A stretch of DNA of 12,281 bases from a bacterium (lineage in GTDB: Bacteria > Patescibacteriota > Patescibacteriia > UBA1558 > GWA2-36-10): NCBI GenBank assembly GCA_030690875.1, contig JAUYFP010000108.1:1-12281 (forward strand), written 5' to 3'. Position numbers and translations under genes: made by a program. The notes under the pieces were generated by a model. It was not told where the DNA came from, did no database searches, and was given only the letters and a program-made list of their open reading frames with translations. This document shows positions 1 through 8,562 of this stretch, piece after piece (position 1 is the stretch's first letter; each line of letters starts with the position of its first letter).

Positions 1-2
1 AT

Positions 3-1052
3 GCCTTGCCACAAGAAAAAAAACAGACACTTAGACAAAAAGCTCAAGAAATTTTAGAAAATTTAGAGGATGATTCAGTTAAAGATATGTCAAGTAAATT
101 AGATGACAATCCAGCTGAAACACATCAAGAACATCAAAAAAGAATTGATAAAGACAAAGAACTAAGAGTCAAGGATAGCTTACTGAAAGAAATGGAAGAC
201 TTGGAAGATAGAATAAAAGCTACTGAGAGCCCAAGTGGTTATTATGATAAAGTTTATAAAGAAATCAAAGAGGTTGATGAAGATTTATATAGACGTTTAG
301 ATGAAATTTTTCATCCCAATTTAAAAAGAGATATCAAATTGAAATCCAGTGGACCACGTATAAACTTACAAGCTGTATTCAGATGGGAAGTAAACAGAGC
401 GGTTGGTAACCCAAGTATGGATAATAAAATTTTTGAAACAACCAATGCCCCTAAAAAAAGAGATTATGTTTTTACTGTGTTGGTTGATTTGTCTGGTTCT
501 ATGAGAGGTCAAAAAATAAAGGAAACATTTAAAGGAGTAATACTTTTAACAGAGGTTTTGAATCGTTTGGGTATAAAAAATGAGATCTTAGGTTTTCAGG
601 ACAAAGTGATAAAATTTAAAGATTTTGATGAGGAGCTTACTGATGAAGTAAGAGACAAAATAAGTGGCATGGTAGATGAAGTAGATGGCAGTAATCTGGG
701 TGGCAACAATCATCCTGGGTACAATGATGACGGACCTTCTTTGACAGAAGCTTCTAAAACTTTGTCTAAGCAATTTTCAAAAAACAAATTTTTATTGGCT
801 TTATCAGATGGCATCCCAGAAGGTAGATTTAGTAGTGCCCAAGATTTGCACACTGCTATTAAGTTTATTTTGACTAACACTGATCAAAAGCTAGTGGGTA
901 TTGGCCTTGGCCCTGACACGGAACATGTCAAAGAATTTTATCCCACTTCCCTACCAAATGTAAATATTAAAAAATTACCAGAAACTTTTGGAGATTTACT
1001 AGAAGATATGATTCTTAATCCTCAGCGATATGAACAAAAATCTCAAGATTAA
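3..1052 (+). CDS. CobT-like VWA domain protein (5' partial)
   Basis: The reading frame is open to the left window edge, so the N-terminus is probably missing. The first possible in-window start is a TTG at 6, and residue numbers count from there. Residues 1-110 are charged, probably helical and coiled-coil-like. A von Willebrand A domain fills about residues 153-335. Its metal-ion (MIDAS) residues are all visible: DLSGSM at 161-166, Thr247 in DGPSLTEA, and Asp268 in ALSDG. The order and spacing resemble the C-terminal VWA domain of CobT and similar chelatase subunits. Such proteins work with a MoxR/CobS-type AAA+ ATPase, and one lies two genes downstream on the same strand. No chelatase catalytic subunit is visible, so the substrate is unknown. 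The VWA call is firm; a cobalamin role is not supported. Confidence 0.88.
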   Translation, partial: ALPQEKKQTLRQKAQEILENLEDDSVKDMSSKLDDNPAETHQEHQKRIDKDKELRVKDSLLKEMEDLEDRIKATESPSGYYDKVYKEIKEVDEDLYRRLDEIFHPNLKRDIKLKSSGPRINLQAVFRWEVNRAVGNPSMDNKIFETTNAPKKRDYVFTVLVDLSGSMRGQKIKETFKGVILLTEVLNRLGIKNEILGFQDKVIKFKDFDEELTDEVRDKISGMVDEVDGSNLGGNNHPGYNDDGPSLTEASKTLSKQFSKNKFLLALSDGIPEGRFSSAQDLHTAIKFILTNTDQKLVGIGLGPDTEHVKEFYPTSLPNVNIKKLPETFGDLLEDMILNPQRYEQKSQD

Positions 1053-1071
1053 TAATTAATATAAATATAAT

Positions 1072-1518
1072 ATGCCACAATTTAAAAAAGAAAATTATTT
1101 ATTAGATTATATTGATGGTTTAAAAAACCTTAAAACTTCATTTGCATTTCCGATAGGTACTGTTATCACAGAAGAGAAAAATCGTTTAGAGATTTTAAAA
1201 TTGTTGAAAGATCAAGATTTGCAAATACTCGAGGCAGAAGAAAAAAATATTGAAGAAGTAATTAAACATCTTTTTTATTTTTTAGAAAATAAAATAAATT
1301 TTGCTATTAATATCAAAAATTCAATACCAACTCTTTTAAATATTTTTATTAAAGACTTGGCCAATGGCAGAGTAGAGATTGTTTTTTCTGACGCTAGTAG
1401 AAAAGTTGTAGAAAATATAGAACCAGGATTTTTTGGTGTTCTTGTTCTAAATAGTGACTTATATCAAAGGTTGGACTTAGAAAATATAAACTCATCGTTT
1501 TGTAATTTAATAAATTAA
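1072..1518 (+). CDS. Hypothetical protein between VWA and AAA+ genes
   Basis: A 148-residue protein that I do not recognise. It starts 19 nt after the VWA gene and ends 12 nt before the ATPase gene, so it is probably co-transcribed with both and may be an adaptor or substrate of that pair (inference from position). It has no signal peptide or clear membrane helix. It looks like a mixed alpha/beta cytosolic protein: a charged helical stretch at residues 45-75, a hydrophobic helix-like stretch at about 88-115, and a strand-rich tail with GFFGVLVLNSD near 123-133. No catalytic motif stands out. The start codon has no Shine-Dalgarno; the preceding bases are an AT-only run. Its codons are more AT-rich than those of its neighbours. 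Confidence 0.75.
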   Translation: MPQFKKENYLLDYIDGLKNLKTSFAFPIGTVITEEKNRLEILKLLKDQDLQILEAEEKNIEEVIKHLFYFLENKINFAINIKNSIPTLLNIFIKDLANGRVEIVFSDASRKVVENIEPGFFGVLVLNSDLYQRLDLENINSSFCNLIN

Positions 1519-1530
1519 ACCTTAAATATT

Positions 1531-3378
1531 ATGACAAATATCTTTGAAAAATTAACAGGTCAATCCAGAGATGAAAACGAACCGCCTCTAGAAACCAGAG
1601 ATAGAATAAAACCAAAAGAAAATATTGAACCAATAGAAATAGACCGAGAATCGGCCAAAGTATATATTCTAGAGTCTATTTTGGACTATAACCTAAAAGG
1701 TGGAGATCTAGTACCAAATCCAAAGAAATTTAGACATTTTACCCTTGACCAAAGAACTCTTGAAACTATTGAAAAGATAACTACAGCAGCAGAGCTACGC
1801 GATCCTTGTCTTCTAGAAGGCAAAACATCTACTTCTAAAACTAGTTCTATAGAATATCTAGCTATGTGCCTCAATCAAGAAGTTGTTAGATTAAACCTAA
1901 ATGGTCAGACAGACACCTCGGAATTGATTGGTAAATTTATCCCTAATGATGGACAATTACAAATAAAATTTGAGCAACTTCTCAAACATCCAGAATTATT
2001 AAGTGCCTTATCTTTACAAATAGTCCAAAAAGCCAATAAAGAGGGCCGAGGTATATCACTTTTGGAAGCACAAAAGATAGCCAAAGCAGAAGATATTGAT
2101 GTTCCAGACTGGCGTTGGCAAGATGGTATTGTCCCTAAAGCCATGGAAACTGGTCAATGGGTTATCCTAGATGAAATCAATCTAGCAGAACCGCAAATAC
2201 TAGAGCGTCTAAACTCAGTTTTAGAAAGACACCCTTCTTTGGTATTATCAGAACACGGAGGAGACAAAATAGAAGAAGGTTCGGCTAGGTCACTTGACCA
2301 TCATTTTCGTATATTTGCTACCATGAATCCAGCTGAATACGCTGGTAGAGCAGCTATGTCTCCAGCCTACAAAGATCGTTGGACTAGTTATATGTTTGTT
2401 GGTCAGCCAAATGAAAAAGACTATCTAGCTATGTCTGAACACTTAGTCTATGGCACTCAACCAAAAGTAGAAATTAATGGTATTAAATATCAAGCTCCAG
2501 AAGTAGAACCTCTGTTCGAAAATATTTCGCAAATACCAAACTTTAGAAATTTTCTAGCTAGACTATCTAAATTGCAAGTCAAGCTAGAACAAATGTCTGA
2601 AGAAAGAGAAATAGGTAAAGGACGTAAAGAAAAATACATTTTTACCAGAAGAGGGTTAATTGAATTTTTTGAATATCTTTCTCAAAAAACTATTGTCAAC
2701 AGACAATCAGGAAAAACTATTAATATTAAATCTAATCCCAAAGAAGTTATCCTTAGGGCCATTAAATACTATTTCATAGATAAAATGGCTAATCCTGACG
2801 ATGTCAAAAGAGTCCAAGATTTAATGGATGCTATTGGTATTTCAGAAGAAAACTGGACTCTAGAGTTCAGTACTAAGGCTGCTAAGAAAATGGATAAAGA
2901 CTTAAAAATACTTGACGAAGAATTAGAAAAAACTACAGAGAGTGGTAGTTTTAAGGAAGATGAATCAGTAAAAATAAAAGAGGGATCATCTCATAGTAGC
3001 CATGATGGAGAAACTGGTGTTATTTTATCTTTAGAAAAAGAAAAAATAACAGTACGCGTAGGTGGTTGCACCCATGATTTTCCGATCGAAGAATTAATAA
3101 AAGTAGATAAATCTAGAAAAACTACATTTAAAGGTTTTTCTGGTCGAGATGTAGAAAGTGCAGGGGAATTAGAAAGATATGGTTTTAAAGTAGGTGATAG
3201 ATTAAGGTACGCAGGCGTTAACGCTATCGATGAAGTTAAAGGTGCAAAAAGTTTAGAAATAGTAGGTTTCACAAAGATTTGGGATACTTTCAATGGAGAT
3301 ATTATCTTACAAGTAGATGGCGAATATGTTTTTAGGTGCAATGAAGAAATTATAAAAAGAGAATTTGAGAAAATGTAA
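1531..3378 (+). CDS. CobS/midasin-type AAA+ ATPase (AAA_5)
   Basis: A 615-residue AAA+ ATPase of the MoxR/CobS/midasin group. The Walker A loop is GKTSTSKTS at residues 97-105, with Ser102 where the consensus has Gly just before the Lys; K103 and T104 are kept. The loop resembles the PTSSGKT loop of midasin modules. Walker B is WVILDEIN at 210-217 (D214, E215). Sensor 1 is ATMNP (N266), and a candidate arginine finger is R283 in SPAYKDRW. This combination matches the AAA_5 family, which hydrolyses ATP to remodel or load partner proteins with a MIDAS-containing VWA subunit, here the product encoded at the left edge. The C-terminal part (about 470-615) is strand-rich, possibly two small SH3/KOW-like folds (residues 490-525 and 550-605); I cannot assign them. 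The start lacks a Shine-Dalgarno. Last gene of the cluster. Confidence 0.9.
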   Translation: MTNIFEKLTGQSRDENEPPLETRDRIKPKENIEPIEIDRESAKVYILESILDYNLKGGDLVPNPKKFRHFTLDQRTLETIEKITTAAELRDPCLLEGKTSTSKTSSIEYLAMCLNQEVVRLNLNGQTDTSELIGKFIPNDGQLQIKFEQLLKHPELLSALSLQIVQKANKEGRGISLLEAQKIAKAEDIDVPDWRWQDGIVPKAMETGQWVILDEINLAEPQILERLNSVLERHPSLVLSEHGGDKIEEGSARSLDHHFRIFATMNPAEYAGRAAMSPAYKDRWTSYMFVGQPNEKDYLAMSEHLVYGTQPKVEINGIKYQAPEVEPLFENISQIPNFRNFLARLSKLQVKLEQMSEEREIGKGRKEKYIFTRRGLIEFFEYLSQKTIVNRQSGKTINIKSNPKEVILRAIKYYFIDKMANPDDVKRVQDLMDAIGISEENWTLEFSTKAAKKMDKDLKILDEELEKTTESGSFKEDESVKIKEGSSHSSHDGETGVILSLEKEKITVRVGGCTHDFPIEELIKVDKSRKTTFKGFSGRDVESAGELERYGFKVGDRLRYAGVNAIDEVKGAKSLEIVGFTKIWDTFNGDIILQVDGEYVFRCNEEIIKREFEKM

Positions 3379-3401
3379 ATAATTTATAAAAGAACCATAT
3401 T

Positions 3402-3466
3402 TTGGCTCCGCCCCGCTCGAGTGGATCACTAAAATCTCTCGCGGGACGTCGCAATAAAAATAAAAA
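3402..3466 (+). repeat. Dispersed repeat, module R, copy 1
   Basis: A 65-nt sequence identical at 63 of 65 positions to 11157-11221 (differences at 3424 and 3454). It begins with TTGGCTCC and contains nested inverted repeats: CCCGC near 3413 pairs with GCGGG near 3441, enclosing the smaller arms AGTG and CACT. It ends in an A-rich tail. It sits between the ATPase gene and the protease gene, so a plus-strand transcript could fold here, but no clean T-run follows, so I do not call a terminator. Confidence 0.85.
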
Positions 3467-3491
3467 AACCGACAAAAAATATCCAAAAATA

Positions 3492-3500
3492 TGGTATTAT
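3492..3500 (+). promoter_or_regulatory. Candidate extended -10 promoter for the subtilase gene
   Basis: TGGTATTAT fits an extended -10 (TGn followed by TATTAT) with its last base 16 nt before the ATG at 3517. No good -35 lies 16-18 nt upstream. Transcription would begin near 3507, leaving a leader of about 10 nt with no Shine-Dalgarno, so the mRNA would be nearly leaderless. The same bases are part of a small palindrome (TGGTA, 3-nt loop, TACCA; 3492-3504). Inferred from motif and spacing only. Confidence 0.45.
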
Positions 3501-3516
3501 ACCAAAAAATAAATAC

Positions 3517-5511
3517 ATGAAAAAAATTATACATATTATAATATTTTTGTCCGCTATCACTCTTATAAATGAAACACAAGCTAGTAGCCAATACCCCGCT
3601 GATTCTTTACTAAAACAAAAAAACAGCTCTAATTCAGCTGTTTATTATATTGCCAATGACGGCAAAAAATATATATTTCCTGATTTAAAAACATACCACA
3701 CTTGGTATGATGATTTTTCCAAAATCATAGAAGTGTCTGTCGAAGTATTAGACTCATTTCCTAATGGTGGGGCCATGCCTTATCATCAAGCCTCTAAATT
3801 GATCACAACTCAAAATACCAACAAAATATACGCCGTTGAGCCAAATGGCGTCTTAAAATATATCCCTTCCGAAGATATGGCAAAAAAATTATATGGCAAT
3901 AACTGGTACAGATTAGTTCAAGATGTCTTGCCTGGATTCTTTGCTTCCAGCTACAAAATAGATGGAGAGCTTGACGGTAAATACCCAACCGGCACTCTAG
4001 TAAAAGACATGCAAACAATAAAATATTATTATATAGAAAATGGGCTTAAAAGACCATTTGAATCCGACCATAATCTAGAGTATGGTGAACTTGGATTCGA
4101 AAAATCTGACGCCATAGCTTCTGATGAATTATCAGATTATGATACCGGCAAAAAAATAGATTACATAACCAGAGATATAAACGGTTTTGATCCGGCTTCA
4201 CAAATGTATTTTAAAAAAAATTCAAAACAATGTATTCCTCCAGATGAACTATCTACAAAACAAACCATCCCTAATGACCCGTATTTTAACAAGCAAGTTG
4301 GCTTCAATAATCTAGGTAGCAGCCAGGGATTAGCTGGCGCAGTCTTGGATGCTGATATAGACGCACCTGAAGCTTGGAGTGTAGAAACTGGCAAGGGAAA
4401 AATAATTGCCTTCATTGATACTGGCCTAAATGTAAATCATGAAGATATAAAAGACAATTTATGGATTAATATAAATGAACTCCCTAACAATGGCGTTGAC
4501 GATGACAAAAATGGTTACATTGATGATGTCCATGGATGGAATTTTGAAAATAATAATAGCTACCTCGGTGATATTGGTATGACCAGCGATCACCCCGAGG
4601 GGCATGGGCAACTCGTAGCCGGCATAGCCGCTGCTACTGGTAACAATAATAAGGGGATAACTGGTTTGTGCTGGAACTGCTCAATAATGCCACTTAAAGG
4701 CCTCGGATATTCAATCAAATCTATACCCTATGCGGTAGATAATGGCGCCAATGTTATAAATATGAGTTTTCTCTCTGCCGGCGTCCAAGCAATAAAGGAC
4801 GCCTTAGATTACGCATACTCTCATGGAGTTATACTAGTTGGCGGCGCCGGCAATGATAGTAAAAATCAACCCAATGCTCCGGCTGATTTTGATAATGTAT
4901 TAGCTGTTTCTGGAACAGCCGCCTACAACAAAATATCATGGTGGTCAAATTATGGTTCTTGGATTGACGTTAGTGCTCCTGGTGATGCCTATACTACTGC
5001 CCATAACAATGAATCATATATAGAGGAAACTGGGACTTCACTGTCTGCCTCCTATGTATCTGGGCTAGCCGCTCTAATATTATCAAAAAATCCGGCCTTC
5101 AATCCGGAAGAGGTTTATTCAATAATAAGGTCTAGTGTTGATGAACCTGCTGATTCAGATAAATATTTTGGTATTGGCAGAATAAATGCCGCCAAGTCCC
5201 TGCAATATAACTCTATACCTATTGCTAAGTTTTCTTCTACTCTAGATGACGCCACAATTACCAAACCATTTAACATAGTTGGCACAGCTATATCTGCTTC
5301 TTTTAATAACTATAAAGTAGAATATGGTAGCGGTAACTATCCAAAAGAGTGGCAACTTGTAAAAGAATCTGGCAGTGAAAAAATAAATAGCACTTTGGTG
5401 TCATTTGATCCAACAAAGCTAAATCCTGGTGTCTACACATTTAAACTAACAGTGGCTGATGATTGTGGTAATACGGCTTTGGATAAATTTAATGTTAATA
5501 TAACTAAATAA
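3517..5511 (+). CDS. Secreted subtilisin-like serine protease (S8)
   Basis: A 664-residue exported protease. Residues 1-22 form a signal peptide: Lys-Lys, a hydrophobic core, then a likely cleavage near TQASS. Residues about 40-205 carry repeats of the type YYIANDGKKYIFP and KIYAVEPNGVLKYI, a module I associate with exported proteins of Patescibacteria. The peptidase S8 domain spans about 285-560. Its triad is Asp301 (AFIDTG), His363 (GHGQLVAG) and Ser508 (GTSLSA), with Asn446 (AGND) as oxyanion residue. The usual HGTHVAG motif reads HGQLVAG, and the usual PHV after the serine motif reads SYV. An acidic loop, DDDKNGYIDD at 328-337, resembles calcium sites in related subtilases. The C-terminal 90 residues form a beta-sandwich-like domain ending GVYTFKLTVADDCGNT. 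It stands alone, with its own candidate promoter and a terminator downstream. Confidence 0.93.
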   Translation: MKKIIHIIIFLSAITLINETQASSQYPADSLLKQKNSSNSAVYYIANDGKKYIFPDLKTYHTWYDDFSKIIEVSVEVLDSFPNGGAMPYHQASKLITTQNTNKIYAVEPNGVLKYIPSEDMAKKLYGNNWYRLVQDVLPGFFASSYKIDGELDGKYPTGTLVKDMQTIKYYYIENGLKRPFESDHNLEYGELGFEKSDAIASDELSDYDTGKKIDYITRDINGFDPASQMYFKKNSKQCIPPDELSTKQTIPNDPYFNKQVGFNNLGSSQGLAGAVLDADIDAPEAWSVETGKGKIIAFIDTGLNVNHEDIKDNLWININELPNNGVDDDKNGYIDDVHGWNFENNNSYLGDIGMTSDHPEGHGQLVAGIAAATGNNNKGITGLCWNCSIMPLKGLGYSIKSIPYAVDNGANVINMSFLSAGVQAIKDALDYAYSHGVILVGGAGNDSKNQPNAPADFDNVLAVSGTAAYNKISWWSNYGSWIDVSAPGDAYTTAHNNESYIEETGTSLSASYVSGLAALILSKNPAFNPEEVYSIIRSSVDEPADSDKYFGIGRINAAKSLQYNSIPIAKFSSTLDDATITKPFNIVGTAISASFNNYKVEYGSGNYPKEWQLVKESGSEKINSTLVSFDPTKLNPGVYTFKLTVADDCGNTALDKFNVNITK

Positions 5512-5515
5512 CAAA

Positions 5516-5558
5516 CAAAAAAGATGAAATTATTTACCTCATCTCTTTTGTTGGCTCC
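5516..5558 (+). repeat. Dispersed repeat, module L, copy 1 (left flank of the defence operon)
   Basis: A 43-nt sequence perfectly identical to 11122-11164. It ends with the 8-nt core TTGGCTCC, which also begins module R. The two module L copies are in the same orientation and bracket the minus-strand five-gene operon. It contains the bidirectional hairpin described separately. Confidence 0.85.
5521..5550. terminator. Bidirectional hairpin terminator between convergent genes
   Basis: AGATGA (5522-5527) and TCATCT (5539-5544) form a stem with an 11-nt loop. On the minus strand the stem is followed directly by a run of six T, and on the plus strand by CTTTTG. It lies 10 nt after the subtilase stop and about 105 nt past the end of the defence operon, so it could stop transcription from both sides. 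The stem is short and AT-rich, so strength is uncertain. Confidence 0.55.
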
Positions 5559-5649
5559 CGAATTAAAACCTTCACAAACTTTTGAAATTATTTTGCCAAA
5601 TCTGATACACAAATCCATAAAGCGAAATCTGAAAAGATGCGCCCCGCCA

Positions 5650-7413
5650 CTATTTTTCTATTTCTAAAAGTAATAGTTCAACCAACTCCAAAAAATCTTT
5701 TCTGTATAATTCTTTACGTTCGGATTCCTTGCAAATTTCTTTAATCTCTTCGCTTTCAATTTCCACTTTTATTTTTTCCAACTTTTCTTTCCGCGCTATT
5801 TTCAACATTGATTCTCGCTTTTTATTATCAACATTTTCCCATGTGTCTTTGTTGTTATTGTCCAAGGTTATTTTTAACTTGTCCCAATAGTGAGAGAAAA
5901 AATTAAAAATGATGTTAATAGTTTCTTCTTTTTGGGATTTAGCTTTTGCATTCATCATCTTAGCAAGTCTCTTGTCTCTATCTACTTCGCTTTCCTCAAC
6001 AGATCCAGTCCATGACACACTTATACCTAAAATATAAAAATTTGGCTCTTTCTCTATCGCATATTTCACTTCCGTCGAGAAAAATAACATTAAAAATGAT
6101 GTAAACAACGATGAGTACACATTTGGGAAGATACCGTTTATAACCTCTGTTAAGTCCTTATCAAAATCAACCTTTTTATCACTTTTAAATATTCTATCTC
6201 GCGACCATTGCAAAAACTCATTTAAAATAACACGGGGGATCCCGCTTTTTTTATTTGCCATTGATATTTTCCACTCCGCAGGAAAATTATGTTCCCAAAT
6301 TTCATAGTTTGATAGCGCGCTGTCAATTTCACTAAAGAAAGTCGGGCAAAAACTTGCAAAAAGTCCAGTGATGTAATGGTCGTACTTTTGCTTTTCTTCT
6401 TTGTCTTTAATTTCATTCAATTTTTCCATGCTTTCTTCAATGTGTTTTTTGAATGACGAAAAGAGCTGATATGGACCATGCCCGTCTTTGAGTAGGATTT
6501 TGGTTATTGCTTGAAAAAATTCTCCACCAAAATAGTGCCAGTTCCAAAAACGATCTCTCTTTAAGTTAGTTTTCTTGTATATTTTCAACGCCCACGATCT
6601 AAAAGTCGGAAAGTGCTTTTGTGAAATAAAATTTTGAATTCTTTTTTCCGTGTCATATCCTTTTAGCCAAAGTTGTTGCTCATTCCAAAGTATCTCATTC
6701 CACTCAAACGCTTTTGGCAGTATTTCATAACCTATTGAAAAGCGGTCACGTTTTTCAATGTTGCTCACATAAGTTTGTGAAAGCTGAACCGCAAGTTCAA
6801 ATTTTCCGTTTCTTATAGCGTCGTCAATATGAGATATAAAAATTTTCGTAAAATCCCTTTCATTAAATTCTGATTTTTCAGACCAAAAAGAATTCCAAGC
6901 ACGCACCATTTTTTCGGCTTTCACTTTATTTCTAAATTTCAATATTTTTGAAAAATTAAGGCTTTTGAGAAATCCTATTTCAAATTTATATCTCTTTCCT
7001 CTGAAAAAAACTTGAAACTTGAAAATTGGTCGCATTAAAAACAAAGTGGCAATAATGGTAAAAATGAGAATTATAAATTTTGATTCCAAACTAACACTGT
7101 ATATTTGCTCATTGTTTATGGAATCTTTGAAAAAGGAAATTATAAAGATTGATAAAACTGCTAAAACAGCGGTGACGGAAATGTTAAGAATTTCATAGGA
7201 AATAACCATCTTTGAAAACTCACCTCTTTTCTCTTGCGTTTTTACTTCAGAAAAAATTTGCTCCCCAACAAAAATTAGTAACATTAAAATACCTATGATT
7301 ACATTTTGAAATAATGAAGGATCAAGATTTTGCAAAAATGGTTTAAAAAAATTCTCAATGTTTTGCAAAAGGAATATCCCTGACATCCATGTTTGTTGAA
7401 GTATTTCTGTCAT
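5650..7413 (-). CDS. Membrane-anchored protein of unknown function, last gene of the defence operon
   Basis: A 587-residue protein that I cannot assign to a family. Three hydrophobic segments lie near the N-terminus (about residues 35-54, 74-95 and 112-130), followed by a large charged domain (about 140-587) with aromatic-rich stretches such as RDRFWNWHYFGG near 290. The last 80 residues are a Lys/Glu-rich helix, probably a coiled coil. Basic residues after the third helix suggest that the large domain is cytosolic. It starts 38 nt after the DUF262-HNH stop, with no strong Shine-Dalgarno, and lies on the same strand. A membrane protein with a big cytosolic domain at the end of a restriction/toxin operon could be a membrane effector or a sensor, but that is inference from context only. 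Its DNA is clearly more AT-rich than the gene before it. Confidence 0.8.
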   Translation of the reverse strand: MTEILQQTWMSGIFLLQNIENFFKPFLQNLDPSLFQNVIIGILMLLIFVGEQIFSEVKTQEKRGEFSKMVISYEILNISVTAVLAVLSIFIISFFKDSINNEQIYSVSLESKFIILIFTIIATLFLMRPIFKFQVFFRGKRYKFEIGFLKSLNFSKILKFRNKVKAEKMVRAWNSFWSEKSEFNERDFTKIFISHIDDAIRNGKFELAVQLSQTYVSNIEKRDRFSIGYEILPKAFEWNEILWNEQQLWLKGYDTEKRIQNFISQKHFPTFRSWALKIYKKTNLKRDRFWNWHYFGGEFFQAITKILLKDGHGPYQLFSSFKKHIEESMEKLNEIKDKEEKQKYDHYITGLFASFCPTFFSEIDSALSNYEIWEHNFPAEWKISMANKKSGIPRVILNEFLQWSRDRIFKSDKKVDFDKDLTEVINGIFPNVYSSLFTSFLMLFFSTEVKYAIEKEPNFYILGISVSWTGSVEESEVDRDKRLAKMMNAKAKSQKEETINIIFNFFSHYWDKLKITLDNNNKDTWENVDNKKRESMLKIARKEKLEKIKVEIESEEIKEICKESERKELYRKDFLELVELLLLEIEK

Positions 7414-7451
7414 GTTTTGTTCAGCCTAAATTTAAAAACTTTTTATGGGGT

Positions 7452-8561
7452 TTATTTTCCAGATTTGGTTCGATTATGCTCCTTACACAACATTTGGCAA
7501 TTTTCAGCAACAGTTTTCCCGCCCTCATACCAAGGCGTGATGTGATCTGCTTCCATTTCTTCAATTTCCCATTTCTTTTTCTTATTCTCGCCTTTGCAGT
7601 GCGAGCAAATACCTTTTTGTCTCTCGTACGCTTCTCGCTTCATCTTTTCGGTAAAAGCACGAATGTTCAGATATTTTTCATTTCCGGTTAAGACATATTC
7701 GTAGATGCCGGACTTTTTAGTCACATCTTCATCTTGCATCAACTCGGTTATTTCCTTTTCCAGTTTCTTTGAATCAAATTTTTTATTTTTGAATTGGTTA
7801 TACAAATCGCCCCACGACACATTGCTCATTTCGCGACGATAACTTAGAAAAATCTTTCGTGTCCATGTAACAACATCTTGAAAATACTGCCATAATTTAT
7901 CAGCATTTTTGTCGTGTTGGTGCTTGGCCATATAATCCTCAATCTTGTCGCCATTGATCCACGAAAGCGCGGTTTCTAAATATTCTTGTCGAATTGGTGA
8001 GCCACTGACAAGCGATCCGCCATCATTTGCCAATAAGTACGCCACGCAATTTGATTTACTGAATTTTAATTTTGCGTCTGAAAGCCATGGGCCAGTGTAA
8101 ACCGCATTGCGAATTTCTTGGTCGGTTAGTTTTTCCCCGGCGATATTGATAATCCTAAACCAATCTAGTCGCTCCTTGTCCGTGCCTTCACAGAAATAGA
8201 TCATCAATTCATAATCCAAAATTTTGTCCTGCTCTTCTTTGGTTAGATTATGAAAAAAGCGGTCGTTCAACGAAAAATCACCAGTAACATATTGTCCAAT
8301 ACTGATGGTACGCTGTTGACCGTCCAACACTTCATAGCCGCCATCATCTCTAATCATCCAATACATCACGTTCAGTGGAAAGCTATTTTTGATTGTTTCA
8401 ATCACGGCGTTGCGTTGCTTTTCTTTGTACACAAACTCACGCTGATATTTCGGGCGAATATTCAATTTGCCCTCATAAGCCGTCACGCCACCTTCTTTGG
8501 CGCTTTCTTTGTAGCCAGCGATTACTTCACGAATTAAAATTTTATGTAGATCGATTTTCAT
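7452..8561 (-). CDS. DUF262 (GmrSD/SspE-like) protein with C-terminal HNH nuclease
   Basis: A 369-residue fusion. The N-terminal DUF262/ParB-like domain shows IRPKYQREFVY (35-45), the signature DGQQR (80-84), and LTDQEIRNAVYTG (145-157). In GmrS, SspE and relatives this domain carries NTP-dependent regulatory activity that governs DNA cleavage. The C-terminus is a zinc-type HNH nuclease: Cys319-x2-Cys322, Asp339-His340 in ADHITPW, Asn354, Cys359 and His362. These residues look intact, so nuclease activity is plausible. The ATG comes 1 nt after the methyltransferase stop, which implies translational coupling and a joint role. The likely function is the restriction component paired with the upstream methyltransferase. 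Whether it cuts unmodified DNA (classical restriction) or modified DNA (as GmrSD and SspE do) cannot be told from sequence. GC content here is the highest in the operon (one 60-base line is 47%). Confidence 0.9.
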   Translation of the reverse strand: MKIDLHKILIREVIAGYKESAKEGGVTAYEGKLNIRPKYQREFVYKEKQRNAVIETIKNSFPLNVMYWMIRDDGGYEVLDGQQRTISIGQYVTGDFSLNDRFFHNLTKEEQDKILDYELMIYFCEGTDKERLDWFRIINIAGEKLTDQEIRNAVYTGPWLSDAKLKFSKSNCVAYLLANDGGSLVSGSPIRQEYLETALSWINGDKIEDYMAKHQHDKNADKLWQYFQDVVTWTRKIFLSYRREMSNVSWGDLYNQFKNKKFDSKKLEKEITELMQDEDVTKKSGIYEYVLTGNEKYLNIRAFTEKMKREAYERQKGICSHCKGENKKKKWEIEEMEADHITPWYEGGKTVAENCQMLCKEHNRTKSGK

Positions 8562-8562
8562 A

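Noticed and set aside
7389..7691. 100-codon plus-strand reading frame
   Set aside because: Antisense to the intact HNH domain and the start of the membrane-protein gene; its sequence is a mirror of those codons.
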